NCBI GenBank assembly: GCA_031269635.1
Contig: JAISYY010000318.1
Span: 1 to 8,601, forward strand
Source of the DNA: Tannerella sp.
GTDB taxonomy: Bacteria > Bacteroidota > Bacteroidia > Bacteroidales > Tannerellaceae
Length of the DNA: 8,601 nucleotides
Reading direction: 5' to 3'
The notes below the pieces were generated by a model, which was given only the letters and a program-made list of their open reading frames with translations, did no database searches and was not told the DNA's origin. The translations under genes and the position numbers were made by a program. How positions within the stretch are numbered: position 1 is the stretch's first letter; every line of letters starts with the position of its first letter. Positions 1 through 7,429 of the stretch are shown piece after piece.

Positions 1-297
1 CGTATTTACTGCCGATTACTCTGTATATTATTGCGGTACCGGTTCTGTGGATTTGCTTTCCAAACTTTTTGGGAAATCGCATTAGTATCAATTCAAGCAT
101 GAAGGTATGCAATTTTCCCGATGAGGCGCGGTTATGGAACTTGAAAAACTTATTTTTAAAATCCGCAAAGACATCAAGTTTTGAACCTCGCCAAGAGGGT
201 GTATCTCGACAAAAGATGGCGCAAATTAAGCGCAATACATCTGAATGGCAAACATAAAACTGACATATTGTCTGTCCGGAATGTTAAAATGAACTGA
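1..297 (+). other. Possible decayed gene remnant, no intact CDS supported
   Basis: No intact gene is convincing here. Frame 3 is open from the left edge to a stop at 255-257. It begins with about 25 hydrophobic residues (LLPITLYIIAVPVLWI), then turns hydrophilic and basic, so it could be the C-terminal end of a membrane protein cut by the window edge. Two gene-like pieces lie in other frames: MELEKLIFKIRKDIKF in frame 2 (134-184), and an Arg/Lys-rich stretch containing YLDKRWRKLSAIHLNGKHK in frame 1, ending at the TGA at 295-297. This looks like one reading frame broken by small indels, but chance cannot be excluded. The reverse strand is also open across most of 1-285, without recognisable content. 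I recognise no family in any frame. Confidence 0.2.
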
Positions 298-453
298 AAC
301 GGCTTTTCGTATAGTTAAGCTGGGTTAATACCGGCCATACCCGGTTAAAAGTGTTAAAAAATGGGGTGTTGCAGGAAATAATTGCATTTTTTTTGAGTTA
401 GATTTGCGAAAGATAAGTGTTAAATTTAAGAGTTTATTTAAATAATAAGAGCT
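298..453 (+). promoter_or_regulatory. A/T-rich intergenic leader of htrA
   Basis: This leader of about 155 bp has no coding content. It contains several GTTAA motifs, an exact 10-bp direct repeat AAGTGTTAAA at 349-358 and 415-424, and an imperfect inverted repeat, TTAA(TA)CCGG at 325-334 against CCGGTTAA at 341-348 with a 6-nt loop. No T-tract follows the hairpin on the plus strand, so it is not an obvious terminator. It probably carries the control region of htrA. Confidence 0.45.
399..406 (+). promoter_or_regulatory. Putative -7 box of the htrA promoter
   Basis: TAGATTTG matches the Bacteroidota -7 consensus TAnnTTTG exactly. It lies 47 bp upstream of the htrA ATG, implying a 5' leader of roughly 40 nt. 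The -33 region is poor: the nearest TTG (382-384) is only 14 bp upstream, where about 20 bp is usual. The match to one box is clear; use as a promoter is inferred. Confidence 0.5.
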
Positions 454-1959
454 ATGGAAAAGTTTAGAAAGAATCTATTAAACGCTGTATTAATCATACT
501 AATCAGCGGGGGAGTGGCTGCAGGAGTAACGGCTTACTTTATGCAAAATGTAAATGCCGGCGGAAGCATAATTTACGAAGATGCGAGCGCAACATTCAAG
601 CAGCCTGTTCATTTAACAGCGTACGATGGCGTTGCGGCGGAAAATATTGATTTTACGTATGCCGCCGAGAAAACCATACATGCGGTTGTACACATAAGGG
701 TAATGTCTACGGTTTCTGTCGGAGGAAGGCAATATATGGATCCGTTCGAGTTTTTTTTCGGATACGGAGATAACAGACCTCCGAGACAACAGTTACGTAC
801 GGGATCCGGTTCGGGTGTCATCATTTCCACCGACGGTTATATCATTACAAACAATCACGTAATAGAAGGCGCCGACAGTATCAACGTCACACTTAACGAC
901 AAACGTTCGTTCAAAGGCAAAGTTATAGGCTCCGACCCAAGTACGGATATCGCCCTGATAAAGATTGAAGCGGATGATTTGCAGCCCGTCACATTCGGCG
1001 ATTCCGAAAAACTGAAAGTAGGAGAATGGGTCCTGGCGGTAGGTAATCCGTTTGACCTGACGTCGACCGTAACGGCCGGAATCGTAAGCGCCAAAGGGCG
1101 ATCCTTTATGACGGGAGAAAGCGACCGGGAAAAAATCATGTCATTTATCCAGACGGATGCGGCCGTCAACCGCGGAAACAGCGGCGGAGCGCTTGTCAAT
1201 ACTAAAGGCGAACTTGTAGGTATTAACACGATGATCTATTCGCAAACGGGTGATTTTGCCGGATACGCATTTGCCGTACCGATAAGCATTGCCGGCAAAG
1301 TCGTCAGCGATTTAAAGAAATACGGATCCGTTCAACGCGCCATGCTGGGCGTTTCCATTTACGAACCCGAACTTATTAAACAGGAAAAGGATACGAAAAT
1401 TAAGGAACTGAAAGGCGCCTACGTTGTCGATTTCGCGATGCGCAGTCCGGCGAAGGAAGCAGGAATAGAAATAGGCGACGTCATCACTTCCGTTAACGGT
1501 AATCGAGTTACGTCTGTAAACAGTCTGCAGGAGCAGGTCATGAAATATCAGCCCGGAGACAAGGTAAAAGTCAAGGTTGACCGCTACGGAACGGAAAAAG
1601 AATTTACCGTAGAACTGAAAAATGCTCAGGGCAATACGGAAATTGTGAAAGGCGGCGACAGCGCCGAAATTCTCGGAGCTGCATTCAAAGTCCTTAGCGA
1701 AAAAGACAAACGCGAATACGGCATAAATTACGGAATTGAAGTATCTGATATTTCAAAAGGCAAGATCAGGGACTGTGGAATCCGTAAAGGTTTTGTTATA
1801 ATGATTGTTAACGATCAGAAGATACAGACACCCGAAGATTTTTACAGCATAGTGGATAAAATACTGAAAGGAGGCACGGACGAAAAAGGGCTTCTCATAA
1901 AGGGATTCTATCCTAATACAGGGGCTACAAGGCATTATGCAATCGATTTAATCGACTAA
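454..1959 (+). CDS. htrA: HtrA/DegQ-type periplasmic serine protease (Do family)
   Basis: This is an envelope quality-control protease and chaperone that degrades or refolds misfolded periplasmic proteins. The 501-residue length is typical of the two-PDZ Do family. Residues 7-30 form a hydrophobic N-terminal segment, either an uncleaved anchor or a signal peptide. The trypsin-like domain carries the full catalytic triad: His135 in TNNHVIEG, Asp165 in STDIALI and Ser243 in RGNSGGAL. PDZ1 spans about residues 295-390 and has the typical SPAKEAGIEIGDVI segment. A more divergent PDZ2 covers about 400-500. The ATG at 454 is chosen because it precedes the membrane segment directly; it has no Shine-Dalgarno, as is usual in Bacteroidota. 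rpoD follows 94 bp downstream with its own promoter. The naming as degQ or degP is arbitrary, but the family call is secure. Confidence 0.96.
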   Translation: MEKFRKNLLNAVLIILISGGVAAGVTAYFMQNVNAGGSIIYEDASATFKQPVHLTAYDGVAAENIDFTYAAEKTIHAVVHIRVMSTVSVGGRQYMDPFEFFFGYGDNRPPRQQLRTGSGSGVIISTDGYIITNNHVIEGADSINVTLNDKRSFKGKVIGSDPSTDIALIKIEADDLQPVTFGDSEKLKVGEWVLAVGNPFDLTSTVTAGIVSAKGRSFMTGESDREKIMSFIQTDAAVNRGNSGGALVNTKGELVGINTMIYSQTGDFAGYAFAVPISIAGKVVSDLKKYGSVQRAMLGVSIYEPELIKQEKDTKIKELKGAYVVDFAMRSPAKEAGIEIGDVITSVNGNRVTSVNSLQEQVMKYQPGDKVKVKVDRYGTEKEFTVELKNAQGNTEIVKGGDSAEILGAAFKVLSEKDKREYGINYGIEVSDISKGKIRDCGIRKGFVIMIVNDQKIQTPEDFYSIVDKILKGGTDEKGLLIKGFYPNTGATRHYAIDLID

Positions 1960-1989
1960 GGACATTTAATTTAACTTAAAAAACAGGGG

Positions 1990-2029
1990 GTGCAAATATA
2001 TTTTGCCGAAAAATGTGCTATATTTGCAC
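1990..2029. repeat. 11-bp perfect inverted repeat containing the rpoD -7 box
   Basis: GTGCAAATATA at 1990-2000 is the exact reverse complement of TATATTTGCAC at 2019-2029, with an 18-bp spacer. A G-T wobble (1989 and 2030) could extend it in RNA. Each arm contains TATATTTG on its own strand, so the element holds two facing-away copies of the Bacteroidota -7 box. It could be an operator, a divergent promoter pair or an RNA hairpin. The repeat is directly visible; its role is inferred. Confidence 0.75.
2019..2026 (+). promoter_or_regulatory. Putative -7 box of the rpoD promoter
   Basis: TATATTTG fits TAnnTTTG exactly and ends 27 bp before the rpoD ATG at 2054, so transcription would start near 2031-2036. 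The candidate -33 element TTTG at 2002-2005 is only 13 bp upstream, which is short, so the -33 contact is probably weak. The position rules out the upstream TTG at 2003 as the rpoD start. Confidence 0.6.
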
Positions 2030-2053
2030 TCCATTTATAATAAGGCGAATCGG

Positions 2054-2914
2054 ATGAGACAGTTAAAAATAACAAAATCCATAACTAATCGTGAAAGTGC
2101 TTCTTTGGATAAGTACCTTCAGGAAATAGGTCGTGAGGATTTAATAACGGTAGAAGAAGAGGTTGAGTTGGCGCAGGCCATAAAAAAGGGCGACCGCAGG
2201 GCATTGGAAAAGCTGACCAGAGCAAATCTCCGGTTCGTCGTGTCGGTAGCGAAACAGTATCAGAATCAGGGACTAAGTCTTCCCGACCTGATTAATGAAG
2301 GCAATCTGGGGCTGATAAAAGCGGCGGAAAAATTTGATGAAACAAGAGGTTTCAAGTTTATCTCTTACGCTGTCTGGTGGATTCGCCAGTCGATACTTCA
2401 AGCGTTAGCCGAGCAGTCGCGTATTGTTCGCTTGCCGCTGAATCAGGTAGGCTCATTAAACAAAATAAGCAAAGCTTTTTCGCGGTTTGAACAGGAAAAC
2501 GAGCGCAAACCTTCGCCCGAAGAACTGGCGGTGGAGTTGGATATTCCGGTAGATAAAATCTCCGATACGCTGAAAGTTTCGGGTCGTCACATCTCTGTTG
2601 ATGCTCCTTTCGTAGAAGGGGAAGATAACAGCCTGCTGGATGTTTTGGTGAATGATGATGCGCCTACTGCCGACTACGAACTGATGGGCGAATCGCTGGC
2701 AAAAGAAATTGACCGGGCGCTCTCCACATTGACCGAAAGGGAATGTGAAATCATAAAAATGTTCTTCGGCATCGGTTGTCAGGAAGTTACGCTGGAAGAA
2801 ATCGGTGACAAATTCGGCCTTACCCGCGAGCGCGTACGCCAGATAAAGGAAAAAGCGATACGACGCCTGCGTCAAGGTTCGAGAAGCAAACTGCTAAAAG
2901 CTTATTTAGGATAA
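2054..2914 (+). CDS. rpoD: Primary sigma factor RpoD (sigma-70 family, Bacteroidota type)
   Basis: This is the housekeeping sigma subunit of RNA polymerase. The 286-residue protein has no region 1.1 and is much shorter than E. coli RpoD, as is normal for Bacteroidota. Region 1.2 starts near residue 18 (SLDKYLQEIGRE). Region 2 lies at about 49-120, including RANLRFVVSVAKQY, the core-binding DLINEGNLGLIKA and the 2.3/2.4 segment FISYAVWWIRQ. Region 3 is at about 130-205. Region 4 is at about 215-280, with the helix-turn-helix TLEEIGDKFGLTRERVRQIK. The ATG at 2054 is preferred over an in-frame TTG at 2003: translation from 2054 begins MRQLKITKSITNRE, the usual N-terminus of this family, and the TTG lies upstream of the predicted transcription start. 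A hairpin terminator follows 19 bp after the stop. Confidence 0.97.
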   Translation: MRQLKITKSITNRESASLDKYLQEIGREDLITVEEEVELAQAIKKGDRRALEKLTRANLRFVVSVAKQYQNQGLSLPDLINEGNLGLIKAAEKFDETRGFKFISYAVWWIRQSILQALAEQSRIVRLPLNQVGSLNKISKAFSRFEQENERKPSPEELAVELDIPVDKISDTLKVSGRHISVDAPFVEGEDNSLLDVLVNDDAPTADYELMGESLAKEIDRALSTLTERECEIIKMFFGIGCQEVTLEEIGDKFGLTRERVRQIKEKAIRRLRQGSRSKLLKAYLG

Positions 2915-2933
2915 CTAATATCCATACAATAAT

Positions 2934-2966
2934 AATAAAGGCGTCTCAACAAGGGACGCCTTTATT
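2934..2966. terminator. Bidirectional hairpin terminator between rpoD and the ABC permease
   Basis: The left arm 2934-2947 pairs with 2953-2966 around the 5-nt loop AACAA. The core AAAGGCGTC/GACGCCTTT is perfect, one G-T wobble sits near the loop, and A-T pairs extend the base. T-rich sequence follows on the plus strand (TTTATTTATTATT), and the A-rich left flank gives U-rich RNA on the minus strand. It therefore probably terminates rpoD and the convergent dnaG-ABC operon, whose last stop codon is 22 bp away. Confidence 0.88.
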
Positions 2967-2987
2967 TATTATTGCCGCTGACCCTTT

Positions 2988-4283
2988 TCAATATTTCACC
3001 CAACGGGCTATTTCCTTGAAACCGGGCTTCTTGCCATACATTAAAATGCCCACACGGTAAATCTTTGCAGACAGCCATACGGTAAATATAGCCGAAGCAA
3101 ACAGTAATACAAGTGACACGAATATTTGCCAGAAAGGTATATCATACGGTATGCGCACCATCATCACAACGGGTGAAGTGAACGGTATCAGCGAGCACCA
3201 GAATGCAAGCGGCCCGTCCGGGTTATTCACGCTATAAATACCCGCATAAACGGCAAAAATAAGAAAAACCATTATGGGTGTCATAAACTGTTGCGAATCT
3301 TCCGGAGCGTCTATCGCAGCGCCAATAGCGGCAAACAACGATGCATACGAGATATATCCCCCGATAAAAAATAAAACAAAGCAACTGATTATTTCAACGA
3401 AATTAAACGAACCGAACTTGGATAATAAACTTGCGGACGACGACATCGCCGTAGCGCCATATTGCGACATATCCGGCGGCATTGCCTGTCCGCCGCCAAG
3501 GCCCATGAACACCCCGCCGATGCTCACCAATACGGCCGTCAGTATACACCATATCAAAATCTGAGTGAGGCCGACAAGCCCTATACCGATTATTTTGCCC
3601 ATCATAAGGTCAAAAGGACGCACCGACGAAACCATAATTTCGACAATGCGGTTCGTCTTTTCTTCCATTACTCCCTGCATCACCATGGCGCCGTACATCA
3701 TGATAAACATATAGATGATAAATGTAAATAACATGCCGATGATACTGCTCATTTCCGATGACGATTCGCTTGCCGTACCGTCCTTGCCCCACTTAATAGT
3801 CTGAACATCTATATGGACACGGCTGTTCTCTATAATCTCGTCAATATTCGGGATATTGAATGATGCACGTTTTTCCTTCTCAAGATATTGGCTTAATACA
3901 CGGTTTACATCGCGTTTCAAATCCTGGGGAATTTGTTTTTCCGAGTAAAAGGCCGCCGCCTTCGGGTTTTTAAGCAAATCGTCCGTTATCTCAAGGAAAG
4001 CAAAAATGCCGGGATGGCTCTCCTTCGATTCCTCTGCCGGCGCCCGGTCGCCGAATACGGTAAACCGGAAACTGTCCGTATCTTCAAACAATAAGGCATA
4101 TTTGCCGGTACGGTCAATGACGGCCACTTCATAGATGTCACTGCTTTTTATCGAAGAAAGCCATAAGGGAACAAACACCAGCGCTGCAAACAGGAAGGGA
4201 GTAAACAGGGTCATCAGGATAAACGACTTTTTATTTACCCTGCGCAAATATTCTCTTTTCGTAATGATTCCTATCTTTTTCAT
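2988..4283 (-). CDS. ABC-2 type exporter permease, NatB/YhaP-like
   Basis: This is the membrane subunit of an ABC exporter and the partner of the ATPase encoded 19 bp upstream. The 431-residue protein has the NatB/YhaP layout. A cytoplasmic N-terminus contains TKREYLRRV, TM1 is at about 20-43, and a large extracytoplasmic domain spans about 45-178. Five hydrophobic segments follow, at about 181-203, 230-262, 294-324, 335-352 and 384-407. The loop after TM2 holds the ABC-2 signature MEEKTNRIVEIMVSSVRP (206-223). The N-terminal ATG directly precedes the KREY segment. Relatives are described as sodium or drug efflux systems, but the substrate here cannot be read from sequence. It is the last gene of the apparent dnaG operon and ends just before the shared terminator. 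Confidence 0.9.
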   Translation of the reverse strand: MKKIGIITKREYLRRVNKKSFILMTLFTPFLFAALVFVPLWLSSIKSSDIYEVAVIDRTGKYALLFEDTDSFRFTVFGDRAPAEESKESHPGIFAFLEITDDLLKNPKAAAFYSEKQIPQDLKRDVNRVLSQYLEKEKRASFNIPNIDEIIENSRVHIDVQTIKWGKDGTASESSSEMSSIIGMLFTFIIYMFIMMYGAMVMQGVMEEKTNRIVEIMVSSVRPFDLMMGKIIGIGLVGLTQILIWCILTAVLVSIGGVFMGLGGGQAMPPDMSQYGATAMSSSASLLSKFGSFNFVEIISCFVLFFIGGYISYASLFAAIGAAIDAPEDSQQFMTPIMVFLIFAVYAGIYSVNNPDGPLAFWCSLIPFTSPVVMMVRIPYDIPFWQIFVSLVLLFASAIFTVWLSAKIYRVGILMYGKKPGFKEIARWVKY

Positions 4284-4302
4284 CTGTCTATAATTTTAAC
4301 GG

Positions 4303-5232
4303 TTAATAATTGAATGAATCCTTGCCACTGCCTACGACCTTCAGAAACACTTCGTTCATGGAAGGCAGTTCCTCTGCGAACGAAAAAATCTCATATTTCG
4401 GCGTCAATACATTCAGCAATGCGGAATTACTTATTTCTTTTTCCTTGCGGATACGAACATTAAGGGTATTATTCGACCCTGCCGCTTCGGAAAGGACGGT
4501 AAACAGACCGTCCGGTGAAGATTCAAATACGTCATTCCTTATACATATATTGAATGTATTGGATTTAAAACGGTTCCGGACTTCATCTACATGACCGGAC
4601 AGCACGACTTCCGATTGGTTGATCAATGCAATATCATCGCATATCTCTTCCACCGACGCCATGTTGTGGGTAGAGAAAATGATCGTGCGCCCGGCGTTTT
4701 TCAGGTTAATGATTTCTTTCTTGAGTTGTTCCGTATTGACCGGATCGAAGCCGCTGAAAGGTTCGTCGAATATCAGCAAGTCCGGCTCGTGTATCACCGT
4801 CACGATGAACTGAACTTTCTGCTGCATGCCTTTCGACAGTTCTTCGAGCTTCCTGTTCCACCACTGCGCAATGTCAAATTTCTCAAACCATTGCATTAAG
4901 CGGCGTTTTGCTTCGCTCGCCGCGAGTCCCTTTAACCGGGCAAGATAAATAGCCTGCTCGCCGACTTTCATCTTTTTGTACAGCCCGCGTTCTTCCGGCA
5001 TATAACCGATACGATAGATGTCCGAAGGGCCATAAGGACGGCCTTCAATATCGACTTCTCCGCTGTCGGGCGCAGTAATGCGGTTAATGATCCGGAGCAA
5101 GGTCGTCTTTCCCGCACCGTTCGGGCCTAATAAACCAAAAATCACTCCCTGCGGCACATGGATGCTGACTTTGTTCAGCGCACAGTGATTGGCATACTGT
5201 TTTACGACGTCTTTTGTTTCTAAAAAATTCAT
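4303..5232 (-). CDS. ABC transporter ATP-binding protein, NatA/YhaQ-like
   Basis: This ATPase is expected to drive the exporter permease encoded immediately downstream. The 309-residue protein carries Walker A GPNGAGKTT (36-44), signature LSKGM (132-136), Walker B LLIFDEP (152-158), a D-loop around GFDP (161-164) and the switch His189 in FSTHNM. The Q-loop reads YMPEERGLY (77-85), with Glu where most ABC ATPases have Gln; this PEERGLY motif is, to my knowledge, characteristic of the YhaQ branch. A C-terminal extension of about 90 residues ends in SMNEVFLKVVG, resembling the regulatory tail (DUF4162-like) of that branch. The start ATG lies 25 bp after dnaG and the stop 19 bp before the permease start, so co-transcription is likely. 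The transported substrate is unknown. Confidence 0.93.
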   Translation of the reverse strand: MNFLETKDVVKQYANHCALNKVSIHVPQGVIFGLLGPNGAGKTTLLRIINRITAPDSGEVDIEGRPYGPSDIYRIGYMPEERGLYKKMKVGEQAIYLARLKGLAASEAKRRLMQWFEKFDIAQWWNRKLEELSKGMQQKVQFIVTVIHEPDLLIFDEPFSGFDPVNTEQLKKEIINLKNAGRTIIFSTHNMASVEEICDDIALINQSEVVLSGHVDEVRNRFKSNTFNICIRNDVFESSPDGLFTVLSEAAGSNNTLNVRIRKEKEISNSALLNVLTPKYEIFSFAEELPSMNEVFLKVVGSGKDSFNY

Positions 5233-5257
5233 TTTATTTACTGTTATATGTGTTTAT

Positions 5258-7321
5258 TTATATTCCGATACCGGTTACGATTCGTTCACCCAGCGCTTTA
5301 CTCAACTGAAGTTTTGTCCCGTCAAGCGCAATTCGTTCTTTCAAAAGCGCCATGACTTTTTCTTCGTCAGACTGAAATTCCTTTATTTGCTTATTCACAT
5401 CGTCAATTTTATGTTTTACGATAGCATTTTTCAACGTAAACAAATCATGTATGATCCAGCGTTCCAGCCGTTCACGCTCTTTTTCCCTTTTCCGGGCTTC
5501 GTTCTCCGCTTCCTGCTGTTCTTCCGAAATCGTTGTCTGTTGCAGCGCTACTTCTTCCGGTTCTCTGAAATATTTGCTCAAATGGTATTTACTGCTTATC
5601 ATATCTGTCGCCAATTTACTGATTTCAAGATCGGGGTGGGCGAGAAAGTAGTGAGATGCGATAAACGTTTCATTTTCACATTGAGCAACGGCTTCTTCCA
5701 GTATCTGTTTGTATATTGGCGTCTGAATGTCTATCTCATCCTTTTGCAGTTCCATCCGTATGTATTCCGCAACCTTCACGACGCGTTCGGCGTCATTATC
5801 GTCTTCCGCAACGGCAAAAAGGATGCGCTCTCCATAACGTAATACATAACGCAACAGTATGGATTCGTATTTTTTTAATGGAGAAGGTCTATACTCCCTT
5901 TTATGAACTGTCGTTTCCGTCATTCCTTCGGTGTTTTCATCCGTCACTTCGGCGCCGTTTTCCGGGACAGCATCCGGGTGCGCTATCGGGGCAGATGACG
6001 CCGGAGTGAAAAGTGGTTTCCTGCTTCGTATTTTCAGGACTTCATCAATCAGGAGTTGTTCCCTTTCATCAAAAAGATTGCTACATTCCTTAATATAAAC
6101 GGAACGGGTAATATTATCAGGAATAACGGCTACGGTCTCCATAATGTCCTTAATAAGATTTGCCCGTTTGACGGGATCGCGTTCGGCGTCTTTCACCAGT
6201 AAGCCCGCCTTGAACCGGATGAAATCAACTTCATGTTCTTTCATATACAACATAAAATCGAACGAGTTATGCGAACGGGCAAAGGAATCGGGATCTTCTC
6301 CTTCGGGAAGAAGTACGATCTTCACATTCATGCTTTCTTTAAGGAACATGTCAATGCCTCTTTCGGCAGCTTTCTTGCCGGCCGTATCACTGTCATAAAG
6401 CATGGTTATATTATTTGTGAAACGGCGTATGAGGCGAATCTGGCCTTCCGTAAGTGCTGTGCCCGACGATGCGACAACGTTTTCAATTCCGGTCTGATGC
6501 ATGGATATGACATCGGTATAGCCTTCCACAAGGTAGCATTTATCGGCTTTAGCAATCGCCTGCTTGGCAAAATAAATGCCGTATAATTCGTAACTTTTAT
6601 GGTAGATCTCGCTTTCGGGCGAATTGACGTATTTCGCCACTTTATCTTTTTTGCCCAATATACGTCCTCCGAAGGCTACGACCTTCCCGCTCAACGTATG
6701 TACGGGGAAAATGACACGTCCGTGAAAACGATCTGCAACCGCGCCGTCATCCCGTTTATAGACAAGGCCGGTTTTCAACAAATATGCATCATTGAATCCA
6801 TGCTTTATCGCGTTATTGTATAAATCATTCCGATTGTCCAGACTGTAGCCCAGTTGAAATTTGCGTATCGTTTCTTCACGGAATCCGCGTTCCATAAAAT
6901 ATCTCATGCCGATATTTTTTCCTTCTTCATGCTCGTAAAGGCGTGCAGTGAAAAATCTCTGCGCCCAACTGTTGACAATCATCATACTCTCCCGGTCGCT
7001 TTGCATGCGTTTTTCTTCATCCGAAAGCTCCCGTTCCTTTATCTCAATATGATATTTCTTCGCCAGATAACGTAACGCCTCGTAATACGAAACCTGTTCA
7101 TGCTTCATGATGAATTGTACGGGAGTGCCGCCCTCTCCGCAAGCAAAACACTTACATATATTTTTCGAAGGAGAAACATAAAAAGAAGGTGTCCTGTCTT
7201 CATGAAAAGGACACAAACCTACATAATTTACGCCCCTCTTTTTGAGCGTAACAAAATCCGATACGACATCAACAATCTGCGCCGCATCGTAAATCCTATC
7301 AGTTGTAAGCTTATCTATCAT
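5258..7321 (-). CDS. dnaG: DNA primase DnaG
   Basis: This enzyme makes the RNA primers for chromosome replication at the fork, working with the replicative helicase. The 687-residue protein has a CHC2 zinc domain at the N-terminus, with Cys37, His40, Cys58 and Cys61 as likely zinc ligands. The RNA-polymerase core has the TOPRIM motifs EGYTD (Glu266) and YDSDTAG (Asp310, Asp312), which bind catalytic metal. A low-complexity linker rich in Pro, Glu and Thr spans about 435-480. The C-terminal helicase-interaction region is divergent, as usual, and ends in a charged helical segment (about 600-665) with coiled-coil character. The ATG at 7321 is chosen because MIDKLTTDRIYDAAQIVDVVS matches the family N-terminus; an in-frame TTG at 7333 would add only four residues. 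Two exporter genes follow closely. Confidence 0.97.
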   Translation of the reverse strand: MIDKLTTDRIYDAAQIVDVVSDFVTLKKRGVNYVGLCPFHEDRTPSFYVSPSKNICKCFACGEGGTPVQFIMKHEQVSYYEALRYLAKKYHIEIKERELSDEEKRMQSDRESMMIVNSWAQRFFTARLYEHEEGKNIGMRYFMERGFREETIRKFQLGYSLDNRNDLYNNAIKHGFNDAYLLKTGLVYKRDDGAVADRFHGRVIFPVHTLSGKVVAFGGRILGKKDKVAKYVNSPESEIYHKSYELYGIYFAKQAIAKADKCYLVEGYTDVISMHQTGIENVVASSGTALTEGQIRLIRRFTNNITMLYDSDTAGKKAAERGIDMFLKESMNVKIVLLPEGEDPDSFARSHNSFDFMLYMKEHEVDFIRFKAGLLVKDAERDPVKRANLIKDIMETVAVIPDNITRSVYIKECSNLFDEREQLLIDEVLKIRSRKPLFTPASSAPIAHPDAVPENGAEVTDENTEGMTETTVHKREYRPSPLKKYESILLRYVLRYGERILFAVAEDDNDAERVVKVAEYIRMELQKDEIDIQTPIYKQILEEAVAQCENETFIASHYFLAHPDLEISKLATDMISSKYHLSKYFREPEEVALQQTTISEEQQEAENEARKREKERERLERWIIHDLFTLKNAIVKHKIDDVNKQIKEFQSDEEKVMALLKERIALDGTKLQLSKALGERIVTGIGI

Positions 7322-7345
7322 CGTCCGAATCAAACATTACGGGGA

Positions 7346-7353
7346 CAAAAATA
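7346..7353 (-). promoter_or_regulatory. Putative -7 box of the dnaG promoter
   Basis: Read on the minus strand this is TATTTTTG, an exact TAnnTTTG match 24 bp upstream of the dnaG ATG. No good -33 TTG is visible at the expected distance. The 108-bp gap between nagB and dnaG shows no clear terminator hairpin, so dnaG could also receive read-through from nagAB. Confidence 0.5.
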
Positions 7354-7429
7354 ATAAATATTCCGTAACGCCTATCTATAAACGACCGAATAGTTTTAAA
7401 CAAATGCTATATTTCATTTTGCACGAAAA

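Noticed and set aside
69..257. 62-residue plus-strand open frame as a separate small gene
   Set aside because: Its start is internal to a frame already open from the left edge, and it has no recognisable domain or promoter; it is treated as part of the possible remnant.
362..386. Sigma-54 promoter ahead of htrA
   Set aside because: GG and GC dinucleotides are present near TTGCA, but the spacing between them does not fit the fixed 12-bp spacing of the -24/-12 elements.
855..1229. 124-residue minus-strand frame inside htrA
   Set aside because: It is antisense to the catalytic domain of a clearly real protease and shows no recognisable content or promoter.
2003..2053. N-terminal extension of rpoD from a TTG start
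   Set aside because: The TTG lies upstream of the putative -7 box, and the added 17 residues do not belong to the family N-terminus.
2456..2875. 139-residue minus-strand frame inside rpoD
   Set aside because: It is antisense to conserved sigma regions 3 and 4, and is Phe/Arg-rich shadow sequence.
5189..5842. 217-residue open frame on the plus strand
   Set aside because: It lies antisense to the 3' end of dnaG and is rich in Phe and Tyr, as expected from the reverse complement of Lys- and Glu-rich codons. No family motif is present.
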